DNA from: Syntrophaceae bacterium CG2_30_58_14
GTDB lineage: Bacteria > Desulfobacterota > Syntrophia > Syntrophales > UBA5619
Direction: 5' to 3'
Assembly (NCBI GenBank): GCA_001873745.1
Contig: MNZQ01000045.1
Coordinates: 1 to 43,857, forward strand
Length of the DNA: 43,857 nucleotides
The notes under the pieces were generated by a model. It worked only from the letters and a program-made list of their open reading frames with translations, did not search any database and was not told where the DNA came from. The translations under genes and the position numbers were made by a program. Of the stretch, positions 34,879 through 43,824 are shown piece after piece (position 1 is the stretch's first letter; each line of letters starts with the position of its first letter).

Positions 34879-35196
34879 CTAATCCGCCTTTCCCGCGTTT
34901 TTCCTGAACCAGGGTTTCAGCCCGCTGCGGAGCGCCGCGTTGGCAAGGGCATGGGTGCCCGTGGGATTCGTGAGAAAAACAAAGACGAGGGCAAAAAACA
35001 GCTTGGCGCTGTTGAGGGTGAAGCCCTCGATCAAAATCATTCCGAAGATCACGAGCATGATGCCGAGCGTGTCGCTTTTCCCGGTGGCATGATTCCGGCA
35101 GTAGAAGTCAGGGAGTCGTATCAATCCTATGCTGCCAACCAGCAGGAAAAAAGCGCCTCCGATAACCGCCGTCATGCCCAGGATGTTTCCAATCAT
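34879..35196 (-). CDS. mrpG: Cation antiporter subunit G
   Basis: 105 residues with GAFFLLVGSIGLIRLPDFYCRNHATGKSDTLG (IGLIRLPDFYCRNHA), the MnhG/PhaG signature, and VFLTNPTGTHALANAA. It is a small membrane subunit of the Mrp-type exchanger. It overlaps mrpF by 4 bp. Confidence 0.9.
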   Translation of the reverse strand: MIGNILGMTAVIGGAFFLLVGSIGLIRLPDFYCRNHATGKSDTLGIMLVIFGMILIEGFTLNSAKLFFALVFVFLTNPTGTHALANAALRSGLKPWFRKNAGKAD

Positions 35197-35465
35197 TCTT
35201 TCTCTTTCTCGGCTCCCAGAAATTTTGCGATGGCGATGGCGCCAATAAAATTGAGAACGGCATATGCCAGGGTAATATCGACAAACATGTCGAATCTGTT
35301 GAAAATAAAACCGATCGCGAGGATGAGCACCATCGTTTTGGTGCCTATCGCCCCGGCGCCGAGCATCCGGTCAAAGATCGTGGGACCCTTGACGACCCGG
35401 TAAAGGGGGATGAAGATGATAACGGTCAATACAATGGTGTAGTAGAGAAAGAATTTATCCATCAT
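35193..35465 (-). CDS. mrpF: Cation antiporter subunit F
   Basis: 90 residues, three helices, with YRVVKGPTIFDRMLGAGAIGTK, the conserved GPT-DR motif of MnhF. In Mrp complexes this subunit is part of the small-subunit group next to E and G. It overlaps mrpE and mrpG by 4 bp on either side. Confidence 0.92.
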   Translation of the reverse strand: MMDKFFLYYTIVLTVIIFIPLYRVVKGPTIFDRMLGAGAIGTKTMVLILAIGFIFNRFDMFVDITLAYAVLNFIGAIAIAKFLGAEKEKE

Positions 35466-36031
35466 ATATCGGCTTCGTTTTTGATCACTTCAACATCCCT
35501 GACAACCTGCCCCGGTCTCCTTGCATAAAGTTTTGCAACCTCTCCCGGCAGGGTTCCGTCAATGATGCCCGAGCAAGAAATATCCATCAGGGAGTGGACC
35601 AGAAACTTCTCCTGCTCGATTTCCAGGGTTATGGTTCCCGGGGTCAGCGTAATGGAATTTCCGAGGATCACTTTCGCGCTTGTATTGACAAGCCCTGTTT
35701 TAAAACGGACCAATGCAGGGTCGATGGGACATTTGGGATGCAAGACGACGAAGGCCACCTGCATGCTTGCAATGATGATCTGCCAGAGCAGCCAGGGAAT
35801 ATAATAGATCAGTCTCCGGATACGGAAAAGCTGGTCGTTCGAGTGCTGTTCCATCGCAAGAAGACGTCTTCTCAAGGGATAATGGATGGAGATGATCACG
35901 GCGACGGAAAAAACTCCGAACGAGATATGCATCCAATCGTAATGACCACTCAAAAGCAGCCAGAAGATCATCAGCATGGCGGCTTGAATGATGGTGTTTC
36001 GTAAAAAGCGTGATTTACGTAGAGATCTCAT
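35462..36031 (-). CDS. mrpE: Cation antiporter subunit E
   Basis: 189 residues with two N-terminal helices and the MnhE domain: LLWQIIIASMQVAFVVLHP, LGNSITLTPGTITLEIE and FLVHSLMD. It is the first gene of the 11-gene antiporter cluster, so a full operon E-F-G-(DUF4040)-(MbhE)-B-C-D begins here, the order of archaeal mbhA-H. The ATG has no clear Shine-Dalgarno. Confidence 0.92.
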   Translation of the reverse strand: MRSLRKSRFLRNTIIQAAMLMIFWLLLSGHYDWMHISFGVFSVAVIISIHYPLRRRLLAMEQHSNDQLFRIRRLIYYIPWLLWQIIIASMQVAFVVLHPKCPIDPALVRFKTGLVNTSAKVILGNSITLTPGTITLEIEQEKFLVHSLMDISCSGIIDGTLPGEVAKLYARRPGQVVRDVEVIKNEADI

Positions 36032-36136
36032 TTTTTTAAAAAGCCACGATAATCAGTGCCGTAAAAAGGGCCGTTGCCGATTCGCCCGTTGTTCTTCGCT
36101 TTGCCTGAAAGCGGCCATCCCAGCGGACGCCTGTTG

Positions 36137-36162
36137 AAAAAAGCCGCCCAAAACCGTGGGCG
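36137..36162 (-). terminator. Rho-independent terminator of engB
   Basis: On the minus strand CGCCCA and TGGGCG pair around a six-base loop and are followed by GCTTTTTT. It lies about 30 bp past the engB stop. Confidence 0.7.
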
Positions 36163-36190
36163 TGCTATCAGAGATCGCATCCTGTGTCAA
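36162..36190 (-). promoter_or_regulatory. Candidate promoter of the mrp/mbh-type cluster
   Basis: TTGACA and TAGCAC are 17 bp apart on the minus strand, just behind the engB stop. The predicted start falls inside the engB terminator stem, so its own transcripts would not form that hairpin. The leader to mrpE would be about 125 nt. Confidence 0.5.
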
Positions 36191-36193
36191 GCG

Positions 36194-36787
36194 CTAATTC
36201 CCCGCCGCCAATTCCCTGCTAATCTCCCGCCAGAGGAGCTCCTTTCCCTCGCCCGTTTTCGCGGAGAAGGTCATGAGCGCCGGTTCCGGAGAAAAGCGGA
36301 TCTGCTCTTCGATCCGGCGCCGCCGGTTCGCGAACTCATTTTTCGACACCTTGTCCGTCTTCGTCAGGCAGATGAGGAAACGGATGCGGTAGAATTGCAG
36401 CCACTGCATGAGTTGCAGGTCCTCCCCCGACGGATCCCGCCGGACGTCGAGAATCACGACGACAAGCCGCAGGGTGTCGCGCTCCCGGAGGTAGGTCTCG
36501 ACCATCGGCCCCCACTGTTTTCGGATCGCCTCGGGGACCTTCGCGTACCCGTATCCGGGCAGATCGATGAAGGCGAACCGTTCGTTGACGCGGAAGAAAT
36601 TGATCTCCTGCGTCCGCCCCGGCGTATTGCTGGTCCGGGCGAGCCCCTTCCGGTTCAGCAGGGTGTTGATGAGGGAGGATTTCCCCACGTTGGATCGCCC
36701 GGCAAAGGCGATCTCGGGAAGCCCGGCGGGCGGATAATGGGCCGGCTCTTTCGCGGAGAGCACAAACTCGGCGGATAGAATTTTCAT
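36194..36787 (-). CDS. engB: Ribosome biogenesis GTPase EngB/YsxC
   Basis: 197 residues from ATG 36787 (AGAGG upstream). All G-motifs are present: GRSNVGKSS (G1, residues 30-38), DLPGYG (G3), TKTDK (G4) and SAKTG (G5). The NTPGRTQEINFF segment is specific to EngB. It assists assembly of the large ribosomal subunit. The track's longer start runs into rnpB. Confidence 0.95.
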   Translation of the reverse strand: MKILSAEFVLSAKEPAHYPPAGLPEIAFAGRSNVGKSSLINTLLNRKGLARTSNTPGRTQEINFFRVNERFAFIDLPGYGYAKVPEAIRKQWGPMVETYLRERDTLRLVVVILDVRRDPSGEDLQLMQWLQFYRIRFLICLTKTDKVSKNEFANRRRRIEEQIRFSPEPALMTFSAKTGEGKELLWREISRELAAGN

Positions 36788-36812
36788 AATCGGCGACCTC
36801 TTTGCACAGGCG

Positions 36813-36853
36813 TAAAAAAGATCCCCTGAAAAGACGCCGAGCTTCTCAGGGGA
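36813..36853 (-). terminator. Rho-independent terminator of rnpB
   Basis: TCCCCTGA and TCAGGGGA pair across a 16-base loop on the minus strand, followed by TCTTTTTT. It lies about 16 bp beyond the RNase P RNA 3' end and just before engB. Confidence 0.75.
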
Positions 36854-36868
36854 CTGAGGAAAAGGGAA

Positions 36869-37253
36869 GGTGTCCGAGCAGATCGTAAGCCGAATCCTGT
36901 TCCGCCTCCCGGTCGCCCGGGGGGCGGCGATGATCATTCCTCTTAGGACGGCCGTTGCCGGCCGCCTCAAGCGACACAACCCGAGAACATGGGGGCGGGC
37001 CGCCCCGTTCTCCTATTTGGTCTTGCTCCGGATGGGGTTTACCAAGCTTTCCCGGTCACCCGGGAAACTGGTGAGCTCTTACCTCGCCTTTTCACCCTTA
37101 CCCCTCCTGAAGCGGAGGGGCGGTATCTTTTCTGTGGCACTTTCCTTAGGGTTGCCCCCAGTCGCCGTTAGCGACCATCCTGCCCTGTGGAGTTCGGACT
37201 TTCCTCCGCTCCGGTCACCCGGACCGGCGATCATCCGCTCTGCTCCGACACCC
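36869..37253 (-). ncRNA. rnpB: RNase P RNA (bacterial type A)
   Basis: The minus strand contains the conserved 5' block GAGGAAAGTCCGAACTCC and GGCAGGATGGTCGCTAACG, and near the 3' end the ACAGGATTCGGCTTACGAT segment. The two ends (GGTGTCGGAGCAGA and TCTGCTCGGACACC) pair as helix P1 with one mismatch, which defines the boundaries to a few bases. At about 385 nt it is a normal type A length. It is the catalytic RNA that matures tRNA 5' ends; overlapping ORFs are shadows. Confidence 0.95.
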
Positions 37254-37263
37254 TTTTTCAATG

Positions 37264-37292
37264 ATCCTTTCAGCCTTTATCCTTCAGCCTTT
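37264..37292. repeat. Two-copy 14-15-bp tandem repeat upstream of rnpB
   Basis: ATCCTTTCAGCCTTT and ATCCTTCAGCCTTT lie head to tail between the zinc-ribbon gene and rnpB, in the promoter region expected for rnpB. Confidence 0.7.
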
Positions 37293-37297
37293 ATTCA

Positions 37298-38017
37298 TCA
37301 ACCGTTCCGGTTTTCCCAGTAGATGATCCGGTTGCAGTTCGGACAGGTGGTCAGCAAGACCGATTTCTGCAATTCATTGTACAACTGGGGAGGAATGGAC
37401 ATGTGACACCCGTCGCAGACCTCCTTCCAAACCGCAACCACCGCTACGCCGCGCCCGACGCTTTTGATCTGCTCGTATTTCCGGAGGATCTCGGCCGGGA
37501 TCTCCTTTTTCAGTTCACTGCCCTTCCGGACGCAGACATTCAGTTCCCCCGCAAGGGAGTTCAGCTCCGCCTCCAAACTCGCCTTTTCCTCTTCATAGAG
37601 CCGGCGATGGGCTTCCAGTTCCCCCTCGCCGGTCTTCAGCGCGGTTTCAAGACGGTCGATCTCATCGAGGAGGGAGATCATCTCATCCTCCAGGCGGCTG
37701 TTCTTTACCTCAAAAGCTTCGATCTCTTTCAGCATCGCCTGATACTCTTTGTTCGTCTTGACCTCAAAGAGCCTCTCCCGCGTCCGCTTCAGCGCCTCCT
37801 GCCCCGCCTGCAACTGGGCGTCCTTCTCGCGCCTGCGTTTCCGCAAGCCTTCCAGTTGCTCCCGCTCGGTATCCACAACCGCCGAAAATGACTTGAATTC
37901 CTCCTCCAGCGTTTTCATCCGGACCGGAAGGTCCTTCTCCTTTGCCTGAATTCCGCCTGCCGCCGATTCAATCTTCTGCAGTTCGATCAGGCGCGCCAAC
38001 TGTTCTTTCAACCGCAT
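37298..38017 (-). CDS. Coiled-coil zinc-ribbon protein (CT398-like)
   Basis: 239 residues: a long coiled coil (about 1-170, rich in Glu, Lys and Leu), then a C4 zinc ribbon CDGCHMSIPP and TTCPNCNRIIYW. Proteins of this type are widespread next to rnpB or Nif3-family genes in Desulfobacterota; their function is not settled, with roles in flagellar or trafficking-related complexes suggested for relatives. All four ligands are present and the length is normal. Confidence 0.85.
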   Translation of the reverse strand: MRLKEQLARLIELQKIESAAGGIQAKEKDLPVRMKTLEEEFKSFSAVVDTEREQLEGLRKRRREKDAQLQAGQEALKRTRERLFEVKTNKEYQAMLKEIEAFEVKNSRLEDEMISLLDEIDRLETALKTGEGELEAHRRLYEEEKASLEAELNSLAGELNVCVRKGSELKKEIPAEILRKYEQIKSVGRGVAVVAVWKEVCDGCHMSIPPQLYNELQKSVLLTTCPNCNRIIYWENRNG

Positions 38018-38056
38018 CCCCCTTTCCTTGATTCTTCACCGGGGCGTCTGATAAAA

Positions 38057-38083
38057 AAAATGCACCAGCCACTGGTGCATTTT
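38057..38083 (-). terminator. Rho-independent terminator of the tRNA gene
   Basis: AAAATGCACCAG pairs with CTGGTGCATTTT over a three-base loop; on the minus strand the stem runs into an eight-T tract. It is partly symmetric and lies about 95 bp after the tRNA. Confidence 0.85.
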
Positions 38084-38176
38084 ACGAGGCTACCCTGCTT
38101 CCCCGCTTTGTCGCTCCTGTGATCATCCATGAAAATCCGCGTCTCACGCACTCCTTCTCCCCTTGTTCTTCATCCC

Positions 38177-38252
38177 TGGTGGGCCCACCTGGATTCGAAC
38201 CAGGGACCGACCGGTTATGAGCCGGTGGCTCTACCAGTTGAGCTATGGGCCC
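38177..38252 (-). tRNA. tRNA with CAT anticodon (probably Ile2, possibly elongator Met)
   Basis: A complete 76-nt cloverleaf with encoded CCA: acceptor GGGCCCA/TGGGCCC, D stem GCTC/GAGC, anticodon stem ACCGG/CCGGT around CTCATAA, and T arm CCTGGTTCGAATCCAGG. The anticodon is CAT. The GC-rich acceptor and overall sequence resemble tRNA-Ile2, whose C34 is changed to lysidine by TilS, more than elongator tRNA-Met. Confidence 0.93.
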
Positions 38253-38288
38253 TTTCCGGGATGAATTCAGCTTTGATCGATGGAGGCT

Positions 38289-38317
38289 TATTAATACCCA
38301 TCACCGGATCTTGTCAA
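38289..38317 (-). promoter_or_regulatory. Candidate promoter of the tRNA gene
   Basis: TTGACA and TTAATA on the minus strand are separated by 17 bp between the rpoD stop and the tRNA, with the predicted start about 30 bp before the tRNA 5' end. Confidence 0.5.
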
Positions 38318-38321
38318 TATT

Positions 38322-40073
<1,752 letters not shown>

Positions 40074-40093
40074 ATCGGTTTCTCCCGGTACTT

Positions 40094-40145
40094 GGGGACA
40101 TGATGCCGCATCGTGTCCCCACCATGATGCCGCATCGTGTCCCCA
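40094..40145. repeat. GGGGACA-type palindrome with 24-bp tandem duplication before rpoD
   Basis: The first unit (40094-40120) has GGGGACATGATG-type and CATCGTGTCCCC arms. The 23-base block CATGATGCCGCATCGTGTC (and on to CCCCA) is repeated at 40099-40121 and 40123-40145, a period of 24 bp. The unit lies 21 bp before the rpoD ATG and is open in the rpoD frame. Confidence 0.8.
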
Positions 40146-40206
40146 TCCATCAGCCGTCCCGTTCTCAGACCGGCCGCTGCTTCTCATTAATAAATTCCCG
40201 CACAAC

Positions 40207-42015
40207 TCAGGCCAGCCTTTTCTCTTCCTGAAAAAGCCTTTCCTTTTCCCGGAGGAGGCTGTCGCACAACTCGCGGTCTCCGGCTTCCTCGGCCTTAACG
40301 ATCTTCCCCTTTAATATCCGGTGGCGTTCTTTATACCATTTCCGCCGAATCTTCCGGAGGGTATCGGCAATGAGGCGGTCGATCAGTTCCTCCGGATAGG
40401 GGCTCTCCCCCATCAACAGGTTGAGGAGCCTCGCCCTCACCGGCCCCTCCTCCAGGCCATGGACGAGAGAATATATGTCCGGTATCGCCCCGTCCTGTTT
40501 CTCCGCGGCCGTCAGAAGCCTCTCACCCAGCGACCGCAGCTCTTCCGATGTGAAACAGGCCAGCACCCCGGACGCCCCCACCGCCGGAATCCGGTCCGGA
40601 CATTCCAGCATCATGTGAATCAGGCTCAACTCCAGATGATCCGGTTGGGGACACGATCCGGATCGTGTCCCCTCGGATCCTTTTTTCATCTGGGCGGCAA
40701 GCGGCGCCGCCTCATGGGAAAGGACGCGCCGGACCTCCGCCTTCAGGACCTCCTGATCGACGTTCAGCTTCTCCGCCACCTTCTTGATGAACAGGTTCCT
40801 CTCGACGGCGTCCCCGATCCGGCAAAGGAAGGCAACGGCCTCCCTGAGTTTGTCCCGGTCCTCCTCTAAGGTCCCCCTTCCACCGAGGATCTCGTCAATG
40901 TAGTAATCGACCATCGGCACGGCCCGGGCCACCAGCTCCTCCATCTTTTCGCGCCCCCGCGTGCGGACAAAGTCGTCCGGGTCATGGCCGTCGGGGAGGA
41001 TGACCGCCTTTGCATGGACATTCCCCGCCAAAAACAGCTCCAGGCTTCTCGCTAGCGCCTTCCGACCCGCCTCGTCCGGATCGAATACAGCGGCCACGCG
41101 GGGCGCGTAACGCCGGAGCAGATCGACTTGGGCCCGGGTCAGGGCGGTTCCCAGCGTGGCCACGACATTTTGAATGCCTGCGCCCCAGAGGGCGATCAGG
41201 TCGAAATAGCCCTCGACCATCAGCGAAAAACCGGCCTGCCGGATCGCCTCCCGCGTCCGGGAAAGCCCGTAGAGGTTGTTTCCCTTCGTGTAAACCGGCG
41301 ACTCGGGGGAATTCATGTACTTGGGCTCTTCCGCACCCATGACCCGGCCGCCGAAGGCGATCACGTGACCGTCAACATCCTCGATGGGGATCATCAGTCG
41401 TCCGCGGAACCGGTCGTAATGACCTCTGGCCCCCTCTCCGGCCCGCGGAATCGCAAGGCCTGCCTGTTCGCTGAGCTTCGGCGGAATCCCTTTCTTATCA
41501 AGGAAATCGAGGAGGTTTTGCCATCCCTCCGGGGCAAAGCCGAGTCGAAACGTGCGGATGGCCTCCGCTCCGATCCCTCTATTCCGAAGATACGCCCTTC
41601 CCCCCGCACCCGCCGGGGACTGGAGCGCCCTCGCAAAATAGTCCGCGGCAAGTTCGTTGACCCGGCGGATCTGTTCCCCAAGTGTACTGCGTTCGCGCTC
41701 CTCGCGGTTCAGAGGCCGGTCCGGAATGACGACCCCGACCTTTCCCGCCAACTGGCGGACCGCCTCCGGAAAGGTCAGATGGTTCAGCTTCATCAGGAAA
41801 GAGACGCCGTTCCCCCCCTCGCTGCAGCCGAAGCAGTAGAACATCTGTTTATCGGGGCTCACCGTAAAGGATGGGGTCTTCTCCCTGTGAAAGGGACAGA
41901 GCCCGAGATAATTCCTTCCCGCCTTCTTCAGGGTCACATACTCCCCGATCAGCGAAACGATATCGGTCCGTCTCCGGACTTCTTCGATCTTATCCTCGGG
42001 AATCGAACCCTTCAA
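40207..42015 (-). CDS. dnaG: DNA primase, with an in-frame palindrome
   Basis: 602 residues, normal for DnaG. The N-terminal zinc finger is [11 protein letters not shown] with FYCFGC; the catalytic domain shows [14 protein letters not shown] and the Toprim segment [11 protein letters not shown] with [14 protein letters not shown]; the C-terminal domain binds the replicative helicase. Between the catalytic core and the C-terminal domain, residues about 448-457 (TRSGSCPQ) are encoded by a perfect GGGGACACGATCC palindrome, apparently inserted in the linker. The stop lies 133 bp before rpoD. Confidence 0.95.
   Translation of the reverse strand: MKGSIPEDKIEEVRRRTDIVSLIGEYVTLKKAGRNYLGLCPFHREKTPSFTVSPDKQMFYCFGCSEGGNGVSFLMKLNHLTFPEAVRQLAGKVGVVIPDRPLNREERERSTLGEQIRRVNELAADYFARALQSPAGAGGRAYLRNRGIGAEAIRTFRLGFAPEGWQNLLDFLDKKGIPPKLSEQAGLAIPRAGEGARGHYDRFRGRLMIPIEDVDGHVIAFGGRVMGAEEPKYMNSPESPVYTKGNNLYGLSRTREAIRQAGFSLMVEGYFDLIALWGAGIQNVVATLGTALTRAQVDLLRRYAPRVAAVFDPDEAGRKALARSLELFLAGNVHAKAVILPDGHDPDDFVRTRGREKMEELVARAVPMVDYYIDEILGGRGTLEEDRDKLREAVAFLCRIGDAVERNLFIKKVAEKLNVDQEVLKAEVRRVLSHEAAPLAAQMKKGSEGTRSGSCPQPDHLELSLIHMMLECPDRIPAVGASGVLACFTSEELRSLGERLLTAAEKQDGAIPDIYSLVHGLEEGPVRARLLNLLMGESPYPEELIDRLIADTLRKIRRKWYKERHRILKGKIVKAEEAGDRELCDSLLREKERLFQEEKRLA
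40647..40672. repeat. GGGGACA-type perfect palindrome inside dnaG
   Basis: The 13-bp half GGGGACACGATCC is followed directly by its exact complement. It sits in the sequence for the linker between primase domains and does not break the frame. Confidence 0.85.
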
Positions 42016-42063
42016 ACGCCACGCCCCCTGTCCGTCCGTTGAGGCTGCCCTTTCAAGGCCCCC

Positions 42064-42510
42064 CTATGCGGACAATCTAAGCTTGACTTTTTCGCCGACC
42101 GTCTTGCCGTCGGCCTTTCCGGTCACCTTCGGCATGAGGACCTTCATCACCTTCCCCATGTCCCGGACGCCCGCGGCGCCCGTCTCCCGGATCGCCTCGG
42201 CGATGATTGCATCGACTTCCGTTTCCGACATCTGCGCCGGCATGAACTCCTGGATCACCCTGAGTTCCGCCTCTTCCTTTTCCACGAGATCGGTTCGGCC
42301 GCCCTTTTCAAACTGTTCAATCGACTCCTTCCGCTGCTTGACCATCGCGGAGAGAAGCTGGAGGAATTCGGCCTCGGAAAGCTCGCGCTTCAGATCGATT
42401 TCCCGGTTGTGCAGACCGCTTTTCAACATCCGCAGGGCCGAGAGCCGGATCTTGTCCCGCGCTTTGGCCGCCAGGATCATCTCCTGATCCATCTTTTTCT
42501 TGAGAGTCAT
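42064..42510 (-). CDS. yqeY: GatB/YqeY domain protein
   Basis: 148 residues with the YqeY pattern: KARDKIRLSALRMLKSGLHNREIDLKRELSE, VVKQRKESIEQFEKGGRTDLVEKEEAELRVIQEFMP (cited in part) and the ending DMGKVMKVLMPKVTGKADGK. It resembles the tRNA-binding tail domain of GatB and is usual between rpsU and dnaG; its role is not settled. It ends 49 bp before dnaG on the same strand. rpsU is missing from its usual place upstream. Confidence 0.9.
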   Translation of the reverse strand: MTLKKKMDQEMILAAKARDKIRLSALRMLKSGLHNREIDLKRELSEAEFLQLLSAMVKQRKESIEQFEKGGRTDLVEKEEAELRVIQEFMPAQMSETEVDAIIAEAIRETGAAGVRDMGKVMKVLMPKVTGKADGKTVGEKVKLRLSA

Positions 42511-42578
42511 GGTTTACAGATCTCCATTTTGCTTAAGCTATCTCATCTTCCCGCTTTGTCAATGGGACAAGGCCATAT

Positions 42579-42923
42579 TCAGGCCAGATCGTCCCGGAGT
42601 TTTCGGCCGCCCAACAGGTGCATGTGGAGATGAAAAACCACCTGCCCCCCCTCCTCATTGCAGTTGATCACCAACCGGAAACCCCTTGCGTCAACCTCTT
42701 TTAGCCGGGCGACCGCCCGGGCCGCGACCATCATGGCCTGGAGATCCGCCATTCCCTCCGCATCCGCGTCCATCAGCGTGGCAATATGTCTCCTGGGGAT
42801 GAGGATGATGTGGGTCGGGGCCATGGGGTGGATATCCTCGAAGGCTACGACCCGCTCATCTTCATACACCTTCCGGCAGGGAATCGTTCCCGCCGCAATC
42901 TTGCAGAAAATGCACTCCTCCAT
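42579..42923 (-). CDS. HIT family hydrolase (HinT-like)
   Basis: 114 residues with the N-terminal CIFCKIAAGTIPC, the central FEDIHPMAPTHIILIPRRHI, and the catalytic histidine triad HLHMHLLGG. HinT-like proteins hydrolyse purine nucleoside phosphoramidates. ATG at 42923 has AGGAGG eight bases upstream and is preferred over the GTG three codons earlier. It lies 45 bp after hisA. Confidence 0.93.
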   Translation of the reverse strand: MEECIFCKIAAGTIPCRKVYEDERVVAFEDIHPMAPTHIILIPRRHIATLMDADAEGMADLQAMMVAARAVARLKEVDARGFRLVINCNEEGGQVVFHLHMHLLGGRKLRDDLA

Positions 42924-42968
42924 GCTTCCCACCTCCTTCCTTCCGGATGAAACACCCTGGCGTACACC

Positions 42969-43709
42969 TCACGCCTCATCCCTCACCCCTCTTGCGCAGT
43001 CGATAGCCTCTGCGAGGGACAACGCGCCTGTATAGAGGGCCTTCCCCGCAATCACACCGAGAACACCCTGTTTTTCCAATGGCTTGAGCCTCTCGATATC
43101 CCGGATCCCGGAGACGCCGCCGGAGGCGATCACCGGAATCCCGACCGCTTTGGCCAGTTCCCCCGTTGCCTCGACGTTGACGCCGTTTTCCATACCGTCC
43201 CGGGCAATATCCGTATAGACCAGGGCTGCAGGCCGGTCGTCGACAAACCGGAGCGCCAGCGCCAGTGCGGTCTCTTCCGTCTTTTCCGTCCATCCACGAA
43301 CGGCGACGCGCCCGCCGACCGCATCGATCCCCAGGATCACCTGCCCCGGAAACGCGCGGCAGACCTCCCGGACAAACCCCGGATCGCTCTGGGCGGCCGT
43401 GCCGAGAATCACCCACCGCACCCCGCTTTGGAGATAGGTCTCCACCGTCTTCATGGTCCGGATCCCTCCCCCCACCTGGACCGGCAGTCCCGTCCCCGCC
43501 ACAATCCTCCGGATCACCCCCTCATGACGGGGAGCGCCGGCAAGCGAACCGTCCAGATCGACCACATGCAGGCGTTTGGCGCCCTGTTGCTTCCAGACGG
43601 AGGCCATGATCACCGGATCGTCCGCATAAACCGTCGTCCGCCCGAAGTCCCCCTGGGCCAGACGCACACAACGGCCATCCTTCAGATCGATGGCGGGAAT
43701 GACAATCAT
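42969..43709 (-). CDS. hisA: Phosphoribosylformimino-5-aminoimidazole carboxamide ribotide isomerase
   Basis: 246 residues forming a TIM barrel with the HisA signatures MIVIPAIDLKDG (catalytic Asp8), VQVGGGIRT, VYTDIARDGM (second catalytic Asp) and IASGGVSG. It catalyses the fourth step of histidine synthesis. ATG at 43709 has AGGGGAG upstream and replaces the track start. hisF, often next, does not follow; HIT and the macromolecular synthesis genes do. Confidence 0.96.
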   Translation of the reverse strand: MIVIPAIDLKDGRCVRLAQGDFGRTTVYADDPVIMASVWKQQGAKRLHVVDLDGSLAGAPRHEGVIRRIVAGTGLPVQVGGGIRTMKTVETYLQSGVRWVILGTAAQSDPGFVREVCRAFPGQVILGIDAVGGRVAVRGWTEKTEETALALALRFVDDRPAALVYTDIARDGMENGVNVEATGELAKAVGIPVIASGGVSGIRDIERLKPLEKQGVLGVIAGKALYTGALSLAEAIDCARGVRDEA

Positions 43710-43754
43710 CAAGCGATCTCCCCTTAAAACCAATACTGTTCATTTAAGGCTTAA

Positions 43755-43787
43755 CCGTTCGCCCTGAGCTTGTCGAAGGGTGGACGG
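43755..43787. repeat. Intergenic REP-like hairpin (CCCTGAGCTTGTCGAAGGG type)
   Basis: The bases around GCCCTGAGCTTGTCGAAGGG form a hairpin and match the widely distributed CTGAGCTTGTCGAAG class of intergenic repeats. It lies upstream of hisA. Confidence 0.65.
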
Positions 43788-43788
43788 T

Positions 43789-43824
43789 AAGTGCTAAGGA
43801 CTGAGTGCTCAGTCCTCAGCACTT
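43789..43824. repeat. Long hairpin upstream of hisA
   Basis: AAGTGCTAAGGACTGA and TCAGTCCTCAGCACTT pair over 16 positions with one mismatch and a four-base loop. The words AGTGCT and CAGTCC recur within it. On the plus strand TTAGTCCTTTT follows. It may be a repeat or a terminator of the gene beyond the window edge. Confidence 0.65.

Noticed and set aside
43690-43709. TGTCATTCCCGCC at the hisA start resembling the nested repeat motif
   Set aside because: It simply encodes the conserved IVIPA start of HisA and has no partner arm.
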